DNA of 64,000 nt from AP-15 sp963785565. Lineage in GTDB: Bacteria > Pseudomonadota > Alphaproteobacteria > ATCC43930 > CGMCC-115725. Below, piece after piece: positions 8,625-17,751 of the stretch. Every line of letters starts with the position of its first letter. Positions within the stretch are counted from its first letter, which is position 1. The notes beneath the pieces were generated by a model. The model worked only from the letters and a program-made list of their open reading frames with translations, made no database searches and was not told the DNA's origin. Where the stretch lies: NCBI GenBank assembly GCA_963785565.1, contig CAWAVV010000049.1:15812-79811 (forward strand), read 5' to 3'. Made by a program: the position numbers and the translations under genes.

Positions 8625-10241
8625 TTGTATGCATCCCTGATGTGCGCGTTGCCGCCTTGTTATACAAACCGGGTCGCCGATAAACAGGCGAGGCGGGTTT
8701 TGGCGGATGGGGACGATTTGACCGAACAATCAGCAACCGGGGAGCACGTCTGGGACGAGCTCACGAGCGAGGCGCGGGGCGCCCGGCGGCTGGTGCTGAT
8801 GGCGGTCATGATGGCCACCTTTATGGCGGCGATGGAGAGCACCATCGTCGCCACCGCGATGCCGACCATCGTCGCCGCGCTCGGCGGGTTTCGGCTGTTC
8901 AGTTGGGCGTTTGCGGCCTACCTCCTGACCCAGGCGGTGACCATTCCGATTTACGGGCGCCTTGCCGATCTCTATGGCAGAAAGCGCGTGTTTTTTGCCG
9001 GCGCGGGCCTGTTCATGGTGGCCTCGACCTTATGCGGTCTGGCCTGGGCGATGGTGCCGCTGATCCTGTTCCGGGCCTTGCAAGGGGCCGGCGCCGGGGC
9101 TATCCAGCCGATCGCGACGACCATCATCGGCGACATTTATCGACCGATCGAACGCGCCCGGATCCAGGGCTACATCTCGGGCGTGTTCGGCGTGGCGGCG
9201 ATCATCGGCCCGATGCTCGGCGCCTTCCTGGTCCAGCACGTGACCTGGTCGCTGGTGTTCTGGATCAACCTGCCGATCGGGGCAGTGACCTTTGTCATGT
9301 TCGGTCTGTTCCTGCACGAGCGGCAAACCCCGCGCCGCCACCGCATCGACTATCTCGGCTCGGCCTTGATGATGCTGGGCGTCGGCGCGCTGATGCTGGC
9401 GCTGGTGGAGGCCGGTAATTCGGCCGGGATGCCGACGGTCGTCGTGCTCGCCGCGGCCGGCCTCGGGGCGCTGGCGGTGCTGGCGGTGCACGAACGCGGG
9501 GTAGCAGAGCCGATCCTGCCGCTGCGGCTGTGGCGCGACCGGGTCATCGCCATTGGCAGCTTCAGCGGGTTTTCCGCCGGCGTGGTGATGATGTCGATCA
9601 ACGGCTTTCTGCCGCTTTACGTGCAGGGCGCGATGGGCCGCAGCCCGACCGCGGCCGGGATGGCGCTCGGCGCGGCGTCGGTCAGCTGGACCTTTGCCAG
9701 CCTCGCCGCCGGACGGTTGATGATCCGCACCTCGTACCGGCAGGCCGCGGTGATCGGCGGCGTCTGTCTGATCGCTGGCGCCTTGGTGCTCGCCACCCTC
9801 GGTCCCGCGAGCAGCCTGTTGTGGGCCGTTATAGGGTCGCTGCTGATCGGCACCGGCATGGGGTTCTGCAATACCTCCTTTCTGGTCTCGACCCAGGCGA
9901 GCGTCGGCTATGGCGGGCGTGGCGCGGCTACCTCGTCGATCATGTTCATGCGCATCGTCGGCAACTCGGTCGGCGCGGCCGTATTCGGCGCGATCCTGAA
10001 TTTCGGGGTCGGCCGCCGCATCCCGCACGCCGGCGACGCGGTCAACCGTCTGTTGCAGCCGGCAGCGCGGGAGAGCCTCGGGGCTACCGAAATCGCCCGG
10101 TTGAGCGAGGCGATCGGCGCCGGCTTGCACAACGTCTATATCGTCGCCGTGCTGGTCGCCGTGGTCAGCCTGGCACTGGCATTGGCGTTGCCGGCGCGGC
10201 TCAGCCCAACCCGCCCCGCCGCGAACCGACGCACCGGGTGA
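8625..10241 (+). CDS. DHA2-family (14-helix) MFS drug exporter
   Basis: Drug:H+ antiporter type. The mature part starts near residue 55 with LVLMAVMMATFMAAMESTIV followed by ATAMPTIVAALGG, the typical helix 1 of DHA2 exporters. The loop 2-3 motif is GRLADLYGRKRVFF and the motif C region is GVFGVAAIIGPMLGAFLVQ. Length is about 500-538 residues depending on the start. The ATG at 8625 gives a long polar N-terminus; TTG 8700 or TTG 8718, closer to the conserved region, are alternatives with GGCG/GGGG-rich upstream bases. The upstream 8366-8624 is AT-rich and probably regulatory. No regulator gene is adjacent, so the exported compound is unknown. Confidence 0.85.
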   Translation: MYASLMCALPPCYTNRVADKQARRVLADGDDLTEQSATGEHVWDELTSEARGARRLVLMAVMMATFMAAMESTIVATAMPTIVAALGGFRLFSWAFAAYLLTQAVTIPIYGRLADLYGRKRVFFAGAGLFMVASTLCGLAWAMVPLILFRALQGAGAGAIQPIATTIIGDIYRPIERARIQGYISGVFGVAAIIGPMLGAFLVQHVTWSLVFWINLPIGAVTFVMFGLFLHERQTPRRHRIDYLGSALMMLGVGALMLALVEAGNSAGMPTVVVLAAAGLGALAVLAVHERGVAEPILPLRLWRDRVIAIGSFSGFSAGVVMMSINGFLPLYVQGAMGRSPTAAGMALGAASVSWTFASLAAGRLMIRTSYRQAAVIGGVCLIAGALVLATLGPASSLLWAVIGSLLIGTGMGFCNTSFLVSTQASVGYGGRGAATSSIMFMRIVGNSVGAAVFGAILNFGVGRRIPHAGDAVNRLLQPAARESLGATEIARLSEAIGAGLHNVYIVAVLVAVVSLALALALPARLSPTRPAANRRTG

Positions 10242-10290
10242 CAACATGGCGCGTTCTGTTTCCGACGATCATCGGTTGACCTGACCTTCA

Positions 10291-10409
10291 GTCATTCCGG
10301 GGCCGGCGTAGCCGGAGCCCGGAACCCATGAACACGGGCGCGTGGAAACGCGGCGCAAGACGGTGTTCATAGGTTCCGGGCTCGCCGCTGCGCGACGCCC
10401 CGGAATGAC
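10291..10409. repeat. Intergenic palindromic element (GTCATTCCGGGGC family), complete copy
   Basis: A 119-bp inverted repeat. Outer arms GTCATTCCGGGGC and GCCCCGGAATGAC enclose inner arms AGCCCGGAACCCATGAACAC and GTGTTCATAGGTTCCGGGCT. It fills the gap between the convergent DHA2 and GMC genes. A related, 3'-truncated copy lies at 30027-30123. This is a dispersed alphaproteobacterial repeat type with terminator-like potential. Confidence 0.7.
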
Positions 10410-10423
10410 CCTGCTCCCGACGC

Positions 10424-12070
10424 TTATGCAGCTTTTGCAGCGGAAGCAGCGGCGGCGCCGCTCGCTGAACGCGCCGCGGCGAGGATCATGTCGGCGCCTT
10501 TTTCGGCGATCATGATCGTCGCGGCGTTGGTGTTGCCGGACACCACGGTCGGCATGATCGAGGCGTCGATCACCCGCAACCCGTCGATGCCGTGAACCCG
10601 CAATTCGGCGTCGACGACCGCGCGCTCGGGCCCGCCCATCATGCAGGTCGAGGTCGGGTGAAAGGTCGTGCCGGCATTCTTGCGGATGTGATCGAGCCAG
10701 TCCTCGTCGCTCTCGGTGGCCGGACCCGGCATTACCTCGCCGGTGACGTGTGCCGCCATCGCCGGGCTCTGAAACACCTTGCGGGCGATCCGCAATCCGG
10801 CGATCAGGACGTCCTTGTCCGCCTGGGTCGATAGATAATTGGGCTGGATCGCCGGCGGCATCGCCGGAAATGGCGAGCGAATGCGCAGCCAGCCGCGGCT
10901 TTCCGGCCGGCACGGGATGCAGGTCGCCTGGCAGCCTGGGAAATCGTGCATCTCCTTGCCCGGCTGGACAAAGCTGCCGGCGAGAAACTGATACTGCACG
11001 TCGGGCGAGTCGAGCCCGGGGCGGGTGCGCACGAAGAGGCCGATCGGCGCCGCCCCGGTCATCAGCGCGCCGCGACGCATCAGCGCATACTCGATCCCGG
11101 CGCGGGTTTGCCGCAGCCAGCTGTGCGAAATCTCGTTCAACGTGTTGGCGTTGCGCACCCGATAGACGAGCCGGGTGTTGACGTGATCCTGAAGATTTTC
11201 GCCGACCCCGGGCAGATCGAGCACGACCGGGATGTCGTGCGCGCGCAGCAATTCGCCCGGTCCGACCCCGGAGAGCTGCAACAGTTGCGGCGAATTGATC
11301 GAGCCGCCGGCCAGCAATACCTCGCGGCGGGCAAGGACGCGGCGCACGACCCCGTCCTGCGCAAATTCGACACCGATCGCGCGCCGGCCCTCGAACAGCA
11401 CCCGCTGCGCCAACGCACGGATCACGACGCGCAGATTGGGCCGCTTCAGCGCCGGATGCAGATAGGCGACCGCGGCGCTGCATCGGCGCATGTTGCGCAC
11501 CGTCACCTGCAATGGTCCGACGCCATCCTGCTCGGCGCCGTTGAAATCGGCGTTGCGCTTGTAGCCCGCCTGCTCGGCGGCGGCGATGAAGGCATCGTGC
11601 AATTCGTGCTGCGTGCGCAGATCGGAGACATCGAGCGGGCCGCCGGCGCCGTGATGCGCGTCGGCGCCGCGCTCTTGATTTTCGGACCGGCGGAAATAAG
11701 GCAGCACGTCGTCATACGACCAGCCGGTATTGCCGAGCTGGCGCCACAGATCGAAATCCTGCTTTTGCCCGCGGATGTAGATCAACCCGTTGATCGAGCT
11801 GGAGCCGCCGAGCACCTTGCCGCGCGGCCAGATCATGCGCCGGCCGCCCAGTTCGGCGAGCGGCTCGGTCTCGAATTGCCAGGTGATCTTGGGGTGGTAG
11901 ATGTTGCGGTAGAAACCGGCCGGGATGTGGATCCACGGGTTGCGGTCCTTGCCGCCGGCCTCGAGCAGCAGCACACGCGTCCGCCCATCCGCGCTGAGCC
12001 GGTTGGCCAGCACGCACCCGGCCGAGCCGGCGCCGACGATGATGAAATCGAATTCCGCTTCCTGCTGCAT
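10424..12070 (-). CDS. GMC-family FAD-dependent alcohol oxidoreductase (choline dehydrogenase-like)
   Basis: A 548-residue flavoprotein. The N-terminal Rossmann motif is DFIIVGAGSAGCVLANRLS. The GMC signature 1 region is WPRGKVLGGSSSINGLIYIRG, and signature 2 lies around LLAGGSINSPQLLQLSGVGP. The C-terminal catalytic His is in TTFHPTSTCMMG, and the FAD-contacting GNTNAATIMIAEKGADMIL is also present. It oxidises an alcohol to an aldehyde using FAD. BetA is the closest named relative, but no betaine genes are nearby, so a choline role is not supported. The frameshifted secreted protein lies just upstream on the same strand (11 bp), and the ThDP decarboxylase genes are further upstream. Confidence 0.9.
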   Translation of the reverse strand: MQQEAEFDFIIVGAGSAGCVLANRLSADGRTRVLLLEAGGKDRNPWIHIPAGFYRNIYHPKITWQFETEPLAELGGRRMIWPRGKVLGGSSSINGLIYIRGQKQDFDLWRQLGNTGWSYDDVLPYFRRSENQERGADAHHGAGGPLDVSDLRTQHELHDAFIAAAEQAGYKRNADFNGAEQDGVGPLQVTVRNMRRCSAAVAYLHPALKRPNLRVVIRALAQRVLFEGRRAIGVEFAQDGVVRRVLARREVLLAGGSINSPQLLQLSGVGPGELLRAHDIPVVLDLPGVGENLQDHVNTRLVYRVRNANTLNEISHSWLRQTRAGIEYALMRRGALMTGAAPIGLFVRTRPGLDSPDVQYQFLAGSFVQPGKEMHDFPGCQATCIPCRPESRGWLRIRSPFPAMPPAIQPNYLSTQADKDVLIAGLRIARKVFQSPAMAAHVTGEVMPGPATESDEDWLDHIRKNAGTTFHPTSTCMMGGPERAVVDAELRVHGIDGLRVIDASIMPTVVSGNTNAATIMIAEKGADMILAAARSASGAAAASAAKAA

Positions 12071-12081
12071 CGAGTGGCCTT

Positions 12082-12853
12082 CTACTGTCCGGCATGGCGC
12101 AGATTGCCGACGGGATCATATTGCCGAATCTGCAGCGATCCGAGCGCATAGGCAATGTCCTGGGCTTGGACTCCTGCCAGGTCGGTCCGGCAGATGCTCG
12201 CATGCATCATGTAGATGTAGCCGCCCTGCCACGGTGGCCCCGCCTTTTTTACCGCGACGCATTGATGCTGCCCGTCGGAGAATTCAACCGACTTGTCTTC
12301 GCCGTCGCCGGCTAGATTGTGCCAATTGGCGCCGCGCCGCGTTACTTGATTCATGTCGCGAAAGTCTTCCAGATCGTATCCTGGATAACCGCTGACATAG
12401 CAATACGCCCCGTGAAACCCTATCGCCGTAAGCTTGTACGGATCGGATATCAACGTATCCGCCTCGATCGAAAGGTTGCCGGCAGTATACATCGCAACGT
12501 CGAGAGACAAGTCGCAGTTATCGCCACCCTTCGGGTTGGTGATCATGCTGTGTCAGGGCCGGTATCAGCCGATATCCCTGCAGGCATTTGCCTCCCGTGG
12601 CGGCAGCGATCCGGGTCGCGGTACACGGGACCTCGGGGAATTTATCTTCCTCGACGCGATTTCGACCGTTGTAGGGGTTTCGTGCAAAGGCGTTCCCCGG
12701 CTCGCGCAGATAGGGCGGCGACACTACCGGAGCCGGCGCCGTGACGGTGACGTTCGGAAGCGTCAGCGTCGTATTCTGGGCGTGTGCGCTGACGATAAAC
12801 GACAGGATCGTCGCCGCTGCGACCGCACCCGCAAGTTTCGAAATCGCCCGCAT
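12082..12853 (-). pseudogene. Secreted hypothetical protein, split by an apparent single-base frameshift
   Basis: Two overlapping minus-strand frames appear to be halves of one gene. The first (12853 to 12518) has GGAGAAA before its ATG and a signal peptide ending SAHAQ. It continues NPYNGRNRVEEDKFPEVPC and GGKCLQGYR, then runs into a short tail. The second (12546 to 12082) has no ribosome-binding site before its ATG. It has no signal peptide yet looks extracellular: PKGGDNCDLSLD, LTAIGFHGAYCYVSGYPGYD and a QCVAV segment. Losing one base near 12545-12560 would explain the break. The function and family are unknown. It lies between the GMC oxidoreductase and the ThDP enzyme genes. Confidence 0.55.
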
Positions 12854-12941
12854 GATCGGTTTCTCCGATCGCAGCTCCGGCACCGGTCTAGCCTGACGCG
12901 GTAGTGTATCCTGCGCGCGCCTTCGTCAGCTGCGCCCCGGT

Positions 12942-13526
12942 TCAGCCGGCGCCCAATTCCGCGCGCAAATCGGTTACCACCTGCTCGCGGGTGCGGGTCT
13001 GCCAGCGGCGCCGGCGGCCGATCGGCTCGTTCTCGATCTCCGGGACGACTTTGCAGGCGACAAAGACCGGGCCCGGCCGCGCCATTATTCCGGGCAGCTC
13101 GCGCTCGAAATCGCCGATCTCGGTAAAGGCGAAGGCGCGTGGGTAGCCGCAGCCGCGCGCGATCATGTCGTAGGCGATGTTGTCGGCATTCGGCACCGGC
13201 TGGCCCCCGGTCGTCGCATAGACGCCGTTATCGATCAGGAAATGATAGAGGTTCGCCGGGGCTTGCTCGGCGACGGTGGCCAGAATGCCGAGGCTCATCA
13301 GGATGTCGCCCTCGGAATCGAACAGCATGACCTTCTTGTCGGGCCGGGCCAGCGCCAGGCCGAGACCGAGGCCGGCATGGCCGCCCATCGACGGGTCGCC
13401 GAGCTCCACGTCGAGGTTGTGGTTGTCGCTCAAATTGATCCAGTAGCGGCCGCTGCGGCCGGGCACCAGGATCGCGTCGCCGCGGTAGGGGGCGAAGACC
13501 TTCATCATTTCGGCGGTGTGCATCAT
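12942..13526 (-). CDS. ThDP-dependent decarboxylase, C-terminal (PP-domain) subunit, sulfopyruvate decarboxylase beta-like
   Basis: A 194-residue stand-alone ThDP-binding (PP) domain. The Mg/diphosphate motif GDS-type segment is LFDSEGDILMSLGILATV, running to FLIDNGVYATTGG, where the Asn and following Gly complete the motif. This matches ComE-type subunits of sulfopyruvate or phosphonopyruvate decarboxylases. The partner Pyr-domain subunit is encoded 13 bp upstream, and the two should form the active heteromer. It could act on sulfopyruvate, phosphonopyruvate or a benzoylformate-like 2-oxo acid. No sulfolactate or phosphonate genes are in the window to choose between them. Confidence 0.75.
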   Translation of the reverse strand: MMHTAEMMKVFAPYRGDAILVPGRSGRYWINLSDNHNLDVELGDPSMGGHAGLGLGLALARPDKKVMLFDSEGDILMSLGILATVAEQAPANLYHFLIDNGVYATTGGQPVPNADNIAYDMIARGCGYPRAFAFTEIGDFERELPGIMARPGPVFVACKVVPEIENEPIGRRRRWQTRTREQVVTDLRAELGAG

Positions 13527-13539
13527 GGCAAGTCGCCCC

Positions 13540-14058
13540 TTACCGGTTGAAGCCGTGGTATTCGTCGCCGACCAGGATCACGACCGGCCGCTGCGTGCGT
13601 TCCGCCTCTGCGAAGGCCACGGCAATGCGCGGTAAGTCGGCGTCGTTCTCGATCAGGTAGTAGTTGATGCCGAATGCCATCAGGAAGCGCTCGGTATAGA
13701 CAGCCACCGTGTCCGGCGTGACGCCGTGCCGGGTCCAGCCGCGATAGCCGACCATCAACACGATCGGCACGTTGAGGCTCATCAGCCAGCCGCGGATCGA
13801 ATCCCCCAACTCCAGCATCCCGGTGTTCTGAATGAGGATCAGCGGCTTTGCCCCGCCCAACCACAGCCCGGCGGCGATCGAGGAGGCGTGACCTTCGCGG
13901 TTGACGCCGACAAGGCGAATTGCCGGGTCGGCCTTCATCAGCAGATAGAGCCAGTTGGTCTCGCTGTCCGGCAGGTACACGACGTGGGTAACGCCGTTCT
14001 TTTTCATCGCGTCGAGAACCGTTTCCGGGTTCAGCGCCACCGTCGCCGCATCACTCAT
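13540..14058 (-). CDS. ThDP-dependent decarboxylase, N-terminal (Pyr-domain) subunit, sulfopyruvate decarboxylase alpha-like
   Basis: A 172-residue pyrimidine-binding half of a split ThDP enzyme. It contains THVVYLPDSETNWLYLLM, then RLVGVNREGHASSIAAGLWL, in which the Glu of NREGHA corresponds to the catalytic Glu contacting the pyrimidine ring. PLILIQNTGMLELGDSIRG follows. The start ATG 14058 has GGAGGCGA at a good distance; a longer frame upstream has no such site. The PP-domain subunit follows after 13 bp, so this is the first gene of a two-gene unit. The gap upstream (14059-14270) holds a T-rich stretch and no gene. Confidence 0.75.
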   Translation of the reverse strand: MSDAATVALNPETVLDAMKKNGVTHVVYLPDSETNWLYLLMKADPAIRLVGVNREGHASSIAAGLWLGGAKPLILIQNTGMLELGDSIRGWLMSLNVPIVLMVGYRGWTRHGVTPDTVAVYTERFLMAFGINYYLIENDADLPRIAVAFAEAERTQRPVVILVGDEYHGFNR

Positions 14059-14270
14059 CAATCGCCTCCACCGCAAGGAACCGAATCAGCATAGATCGAT
14101 TTAATGGGCGCTGGGATAGACAAACATGATTGCCCCGTATGCGGCGGAAGTCGGCGAGAGCGACGGTGGCGGGGCGTAGATCACTCGTTTTTTCGTGAAG
14201 GCGCCGGCCGGCTAGCGGATGTCGGCCTCAACTTGTGCGACCCATGCGGGGTGACGCGGATACCTACCGC

Positions 14271-14765
14271 CTAGCCGCCGCCATAGAAGATGCTTTGGGC
14301 GATTTCGGCGCGCGCGATTTGCGGGAAGATTAGCCGAGCATAAAACGTGTCCCGTCCGGCGCCCATTCCTATTCCGTAAATGGATGCCCAGCTGCGCAAC
14401 AACTCGATCTCGACGAATGCCTCCTGTCCTGTAACCAGGGCAACATTAGTCGATTGATTGAAATCCCGACCGTAACTCTCAACTGTAATATGATAGACCC
14501 CAGGCTGAACATCTCGATAAAAGGCCCCGCCCAGTTGCGCATAGCCGGCGTAAGCGCCGTTCATCGATACTCGGGTCATGTTGAGCGTTTCGGACGGAAG
14601 ATAGACCCGATAGATCCAAAGGCGCGCCTTGCCCGCTGGGATCGGCGGTATCGCAGCCGAGCCCACCAACGGCATTGGCGCACATCCGGTGAGCGCGGCC
14701 AAGCCGATAAGTACCGCGAGCAGCAGCGAGCGGCAGTTTTGGATCGGTGGCAGCCTCAGGGACAT
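14271..14765 (-). CDS. Lipoprotein of DUF2846-like type
   Basis: A 164-residue predicted lipoprotein. A hydrophobic segment after MSLRLPPIQNCRS ends in the lipobox LAALTGCAP (Cys about 28). The rest is a beta-rich domain: ARLWIYRVYLPSETLN, VSMNGAYAGYAQLGGAFYRD and VQPGVYHITVESYGRDFN, a pattern typical of DUF2846 proteins. The start at 14765 is chosen because it places the signal peptide at the N-terminus; an in-frame ATG 90 bp upstream would bury it. It lies 91 bp downstream of the GH15 gene on the same strand. Function unknown; probably anchored in the outer membrane. Confidence 0.7.
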   Translation of the reverse strand: MSLRLPPIQNCRSLLLAVLIGLAALTGCAPMPLVGSAAIPPIPAGKARLWIYRVYLPSETLNMTRVSMNGAYAGYAQLGGAFYRDVQPGVYHITVESYGRDFNQSTNVALVTGQEAFVEIELLRSWASIYGIGMGAGRDTFYARLIFPQIARAEIAQSIFYGGG

Positions 14766-14856
14766 CGTTGCGTGCGCCTCGGGAATTGGATCGATCAGGT
14801 GAGCCTGATCAATCGGCTCAGGCTCGGCCCGACCGGAAAACAGCGCATTTTGCACT

Positions 14857-16701
14857 CTATGTAGATAGGCCGCGCGACCGAAGAGCGTGCCCGCGGGATT
14901 TGCCGTCGCGGGTGGAGCGCTGCGCCGCCGGGCCCTCGCTGCGAGTCAGGTTGAAGGCGGTGTTGACCAACGCGACATGCGAAAACGCCTGGGGAAAATT
15001 CCCGAGCTGGCGTTTTGCCCGCGGGTCGTATTCCTCCGCCAACAGCCCGACGTCGTTACTGAGCGCCAACAGGCGCTCGAACAGCGCGCGCGCCTCGTCG
15101 ATGCGGCCTTGCAGGATGTAGTTGTCGGCGAGCCAAAAACTGCAGGCGAGAAACGCCCCTTCGCCGGGCGGCAGCCCATCGACGCCTTGGCCGGTGTCGT
15201 AGCGCAGCACGAACCCGTCGACGACGAGGCGCTGCTCGATCGCCTTGACCGTGCCGATCATGCGCGGGTCGGTCGGCGGCAGAAAGCCGACCAATGGCAA
15301 CAGCAACAGGCTCGCGTCGAGCGCCTTTGACCCGTAGGCCTGGACAAAGCTGCCGAGCTCGCGGTCGAATGCTTTCGCGCAGACATCAGCGTGGATTTTG
15401 TCGCGGATCTTGCGCCAAGGCTCGGCGCGGGCGCCGCCGTCGAGCCGCTCCGATATCTTGATCGCCCGATCGAAGGCTACCCACGCCATCGCCTTTGAGT
15501 GGGTGAAGTGCTGCGGCGGCCCGCGCACCTCCCAGATGCCCTCATCGGGCTGATCCCAGATCTCTCCAAATGCCCGAGAACGACACTGCCGATCGCGCGC
15601 CGCGCGGTCGACCGCCGGCAGGCCGTGCAAGAAAGTGTGGTAGAACGCGTCCAAGATCTCGCCATAGATGTCGAGCTGGACCTGGTGTGCGGCATCATTG
15701 CCGATGCGGACCGGGGATGAGCCTTCGTAGCCCGGCAGCCAGGGCACTTCCCACTCGGTCAGCCTTCGCTCGCCGCCAAGCCCATACATGATCTGGATCT
15801 GGTCGGGGCTGCCGGCGACCGCGCGAAACAGCCAGTCGCGCCATGCCCGCGCCTCGTCGGAGTACCCGGCATTCATCAATGCCAACAAGGTGAAGGTGGC
15901 GTCACGCAGCCAGCAGTAGCGATAATCCCAGTTGCGGGCGCCGCCGAGCTGCTCGGGCAGCGAGGCCGTCGGCGCTGCGACGATGCCGCCGGTCGGCGCA
16001 AACGTCAGGCCTTTCAGAACGACCAGTGAACGCTTGACGGTATCGGTCCACGGCCCCGCCGGGGCGCATCGGTCGGACCACTGCCGCCAGAAGGCGAGCG
16101 CATTGTGCAAGGCCCGTTCGGCATCGACCGGCCGCGGCGGCGGTTGGTGCGACGGGCCATAGGTCAGCACGAACGGGATCGTCTCGCCGGCGCCGACCTC
16201 GAACTCGCCAACGGTCTTGAGGTCCTCGCCGCGCAACGGCACCGGCGTGCGCAGCACGACCCGCTCCGGCCCGCCGATCGCCGAAATGCCGCCGTCGGAG
16301 AGCTGCTCGACCCAGGGCACCAGCGCGCCGTAGTCGAAACGCAGGATGAACTCGACGCCCATGACGACACGCCCGCGCAGGCCGCGCACCAGCCGCACCA
16401 GGTCCAGCGGTCCATGCCGCGGCCGGAAAAAGTCGATCAGCTCGACCGCGCCCTCTGCCGTCTCGAACGTCGTCGCCAGCACCAGCGAGCCATCGAGATA
16501 GCGGCGCTCGACCTTGGCGTCCGGATCGTTCGGCGCGATCAGCCAGCGGCCATGCTGGGGCTCGCCGAGCAGCGCGGCAAAGCAGGCGGGGGAGTCGAAG
16601 CGCGGCAGGCACAGCCAGTCGATAGAACCGTTGCGCCCGACCAGCGCCGCCGTCGCGCAATCGCCGATCAGCGCGTAATCCTCGATCCGCAAATTCGCCA
16701 T
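14857..16701 (-). CDS. Glycoside hydrolase family 15 protein (glucoamylase/trehalase-like)
   Basis: A 614-residue cytoplasmic GH15 enzyme. The N-terminal beta-sandwich begins MANLRIEDYALIGDC and GRNGSIDWLCLPRFDSPACF. The (alpha/alpha)6 barrel contains ARNWDYRYCWLRDATFTLLA. A GIWEVRG segment holds the likely acid Glu, and LLAEEYDPRAKRQLGNFPQA holds the likely base Glu. No signal peptide is present. The start at 16701 follows AGGGGATTTGCG. Such bacterial GH15 proteins hydrolyse alpha-glucans or trehalose. No glycogen or trehalose genes are adjacent, so the substrate stays open. Confidence 0.9.
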   Translation of the reverse strand: MANLRIEDYALIGDCATAALVGRNGSIDWLCLPRFDSPACFAALLGEPQHGRWLIAPNDPDAKVERRYLDGSLVLATTFETAEGAVELIDFFRPRHGPLDLVRLVRGLRGRVVMGVEFILRFDYGALVPWVEQLSDGGISAIGGPERVVLRTPVPLRGEDLKTVGEFEVGAGETIPFVLTYGPSHQPPPRPVDAERALHNALAFWRQWSDRCAPAGPWTDTVKRSLVVLKGLTFAPTGGIVAAPTASLPEQLGGARNWDYRYCWLRDATFTLLALMNAGYSDEARAWRDWLFRAVAGSPDQIQIMYGLGGERRLTEWEVPWLPGYEGSSPVRIGNDAAHQVQLDIYGEILDAFYHTFLHGLPAVDRAARDRQCRSRAFGEIWDQPDEGIWEVRGPPQHFTHSKAMAWVAFDRAIKISERLDGGARAEPWRKIRDKIHADVCAKAFDRELGSFVQAYGSKALDASLLLLPLVGFLPPTDPRMIGTVKAIEQRLVVDGFVLRYDTGQGVDGLPPGEGAFLACSFWLADNYILQGRIDEARALFERLLALSNDVGLLAEEYDPRAKRQLGNFPQAFSHVALVNTAFNLTRSEGPAAQRSTRDGKSRGHALRSRGLST

Positions 16702-17088
16702 TCGCAAATCCCCTGAGCGGCGCCCTTCGCACCGACAATGCTGATGCTGAAACAACGCTGCAATGCCTACCGCCGTCTAGGCCCGTGAAAAGAAACAGGG
16801 AGGGTCGGAACAGCTCATCGCGTTTTCAGCCCCGATTCGGGCGCTAAGGTCTGCGCTCGGCCACGACCACCGGTGCGGCGGGGCGCGGTTTCGGTTCCCG
16901 CCGCCCTTGGATTGATCCTTCGGGATAATGTTCGAATATGATTGGCGTCAATTCAGCGTCTTAGTACGAGGCAAATTTGACCGGAGCGACGCCTCGCCTA
17001 TCGGGAGGTTGTCGAAGTAGGCGAGACGCCCTACCTGCTTCGGAAAAATGACGGCCCGCGGCAAGATACGAGCCAGGAGACCAGAGGA
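16702..17088. other. Gene-free divergent intergenic region (387 bp)
   Basis: Lies between the divergent GH15 and MlaC-like genes and must hold promoters for both. An imperfect hairpin is visible at 17014-17041 (GAAGTAGGCG against CGCCCTACCTGCTTC). No convincing ORF or RNA gene was seen. Confidence 0.5.
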
Positions 17089-17727
17089 ATGACGATCCCG
17101 ACCCGGCGAGCCCGGACAAGTAAGGCCGTCGCGCTGTTCCTGGCGCTGATCGGCTGCATTTTCGTCAGCAGCGCCGACGCCCTTCCCGCCAACCCGCAGG
17201 ACAGCGTGCGCAACTTTTACGATGTCTTGCTCTCGACGATGAAAAATGGCCGGACCCTCGGGCAGAGCGGGCGCTATGCGGCATTGGCTCCGGTCGTCAG
17301 CGGGGTGTTCGACATGCCGTTCATGGCGCGGCTCGCCGTCGGCCCGTCCTGGGCGACCCTGACCCCAACCGAGCAGCGGCAGCTGATCGTCGCGTTCGGG
17401 CGCTATGTCTCAGCAACCTACGCCTCTCGGTTCGACAGCTATTCCGGCCAGCGGCTCGAGGTTACCGGCGACCAGCCCTACGGCGGCGACGTCATCGTCA
17501 AGACCGAGATCGTTGAATCCGGCAACGATCCGGTAACCATCAACTACTTGATGCGCCAAAACGGCGGTCTATGGCAGATTTCCGATGTCTACCTCGACGG
17601 CACGATCAGCCAACTGGCGACGCAGCGCTCGGAATTCCAATCGATCCTGCAACGCAAGGGCTTTGACGGCTTGATCGCGGCGTTGAACCATAAAGTCGAT
17701 CTGCTGACGAGCAACACGGTGGAATAG
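17089..17727 (+). CDS. MlaC/Ttg2D-family periplasmic lipid-binding protein (HpnM-like)
   Basis: A 212-residue exported protein. The signal peptide comprises basic residues, then AVALFLALIGCIFVSSADAL. The MlaC domain follows: DSVRNFYDVLLSTMKNGRTL, FDMPFMARLAVGPSWATLTP, and VTINYLMRQNGGLWQISDVY with a YLDGTISQLATQRSEF end. Family members carry phospholipid or hopanoid between membranes. The other mla or hpn genes are not here, so it is an orphan component. The start has AGAGGA just upstream. The aldo/keto reductase follows after 24 bp and is probably co-transcribed. Confidence 0.8.
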   Translation: MTIPTRRARTSKAVALFLALIGCIFVSSADALPANPQDSVRNFYDVLLSTMKNGRTLGQSGRYAALAPVVSGVFDMPFMARLAVGPSWATLTPTEQRQLIVAFGRYVSATYASRFDSYSGQRLEVTGDQPYGGDVIVKTEIVESGNDPVTINYLMRQNGGLWQISDVYLDGTISQLATQRSEFQSILQRKGFDGLIAALNHKVDLLTSNTVE

Positions 17728-17751
17728 CGGCAGCGGATAGGGAGGGCGATC

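Noticed and set aside
12942..14058. Acetolactate synthase or a full-length ThDP enzyme split by frameshift
   Set aside because: Each half has its own start signal and stop, a 13-bp gap, and lacks the middle domain of full-length enzymes; the two-subunit ComD/ComE layout fits better.
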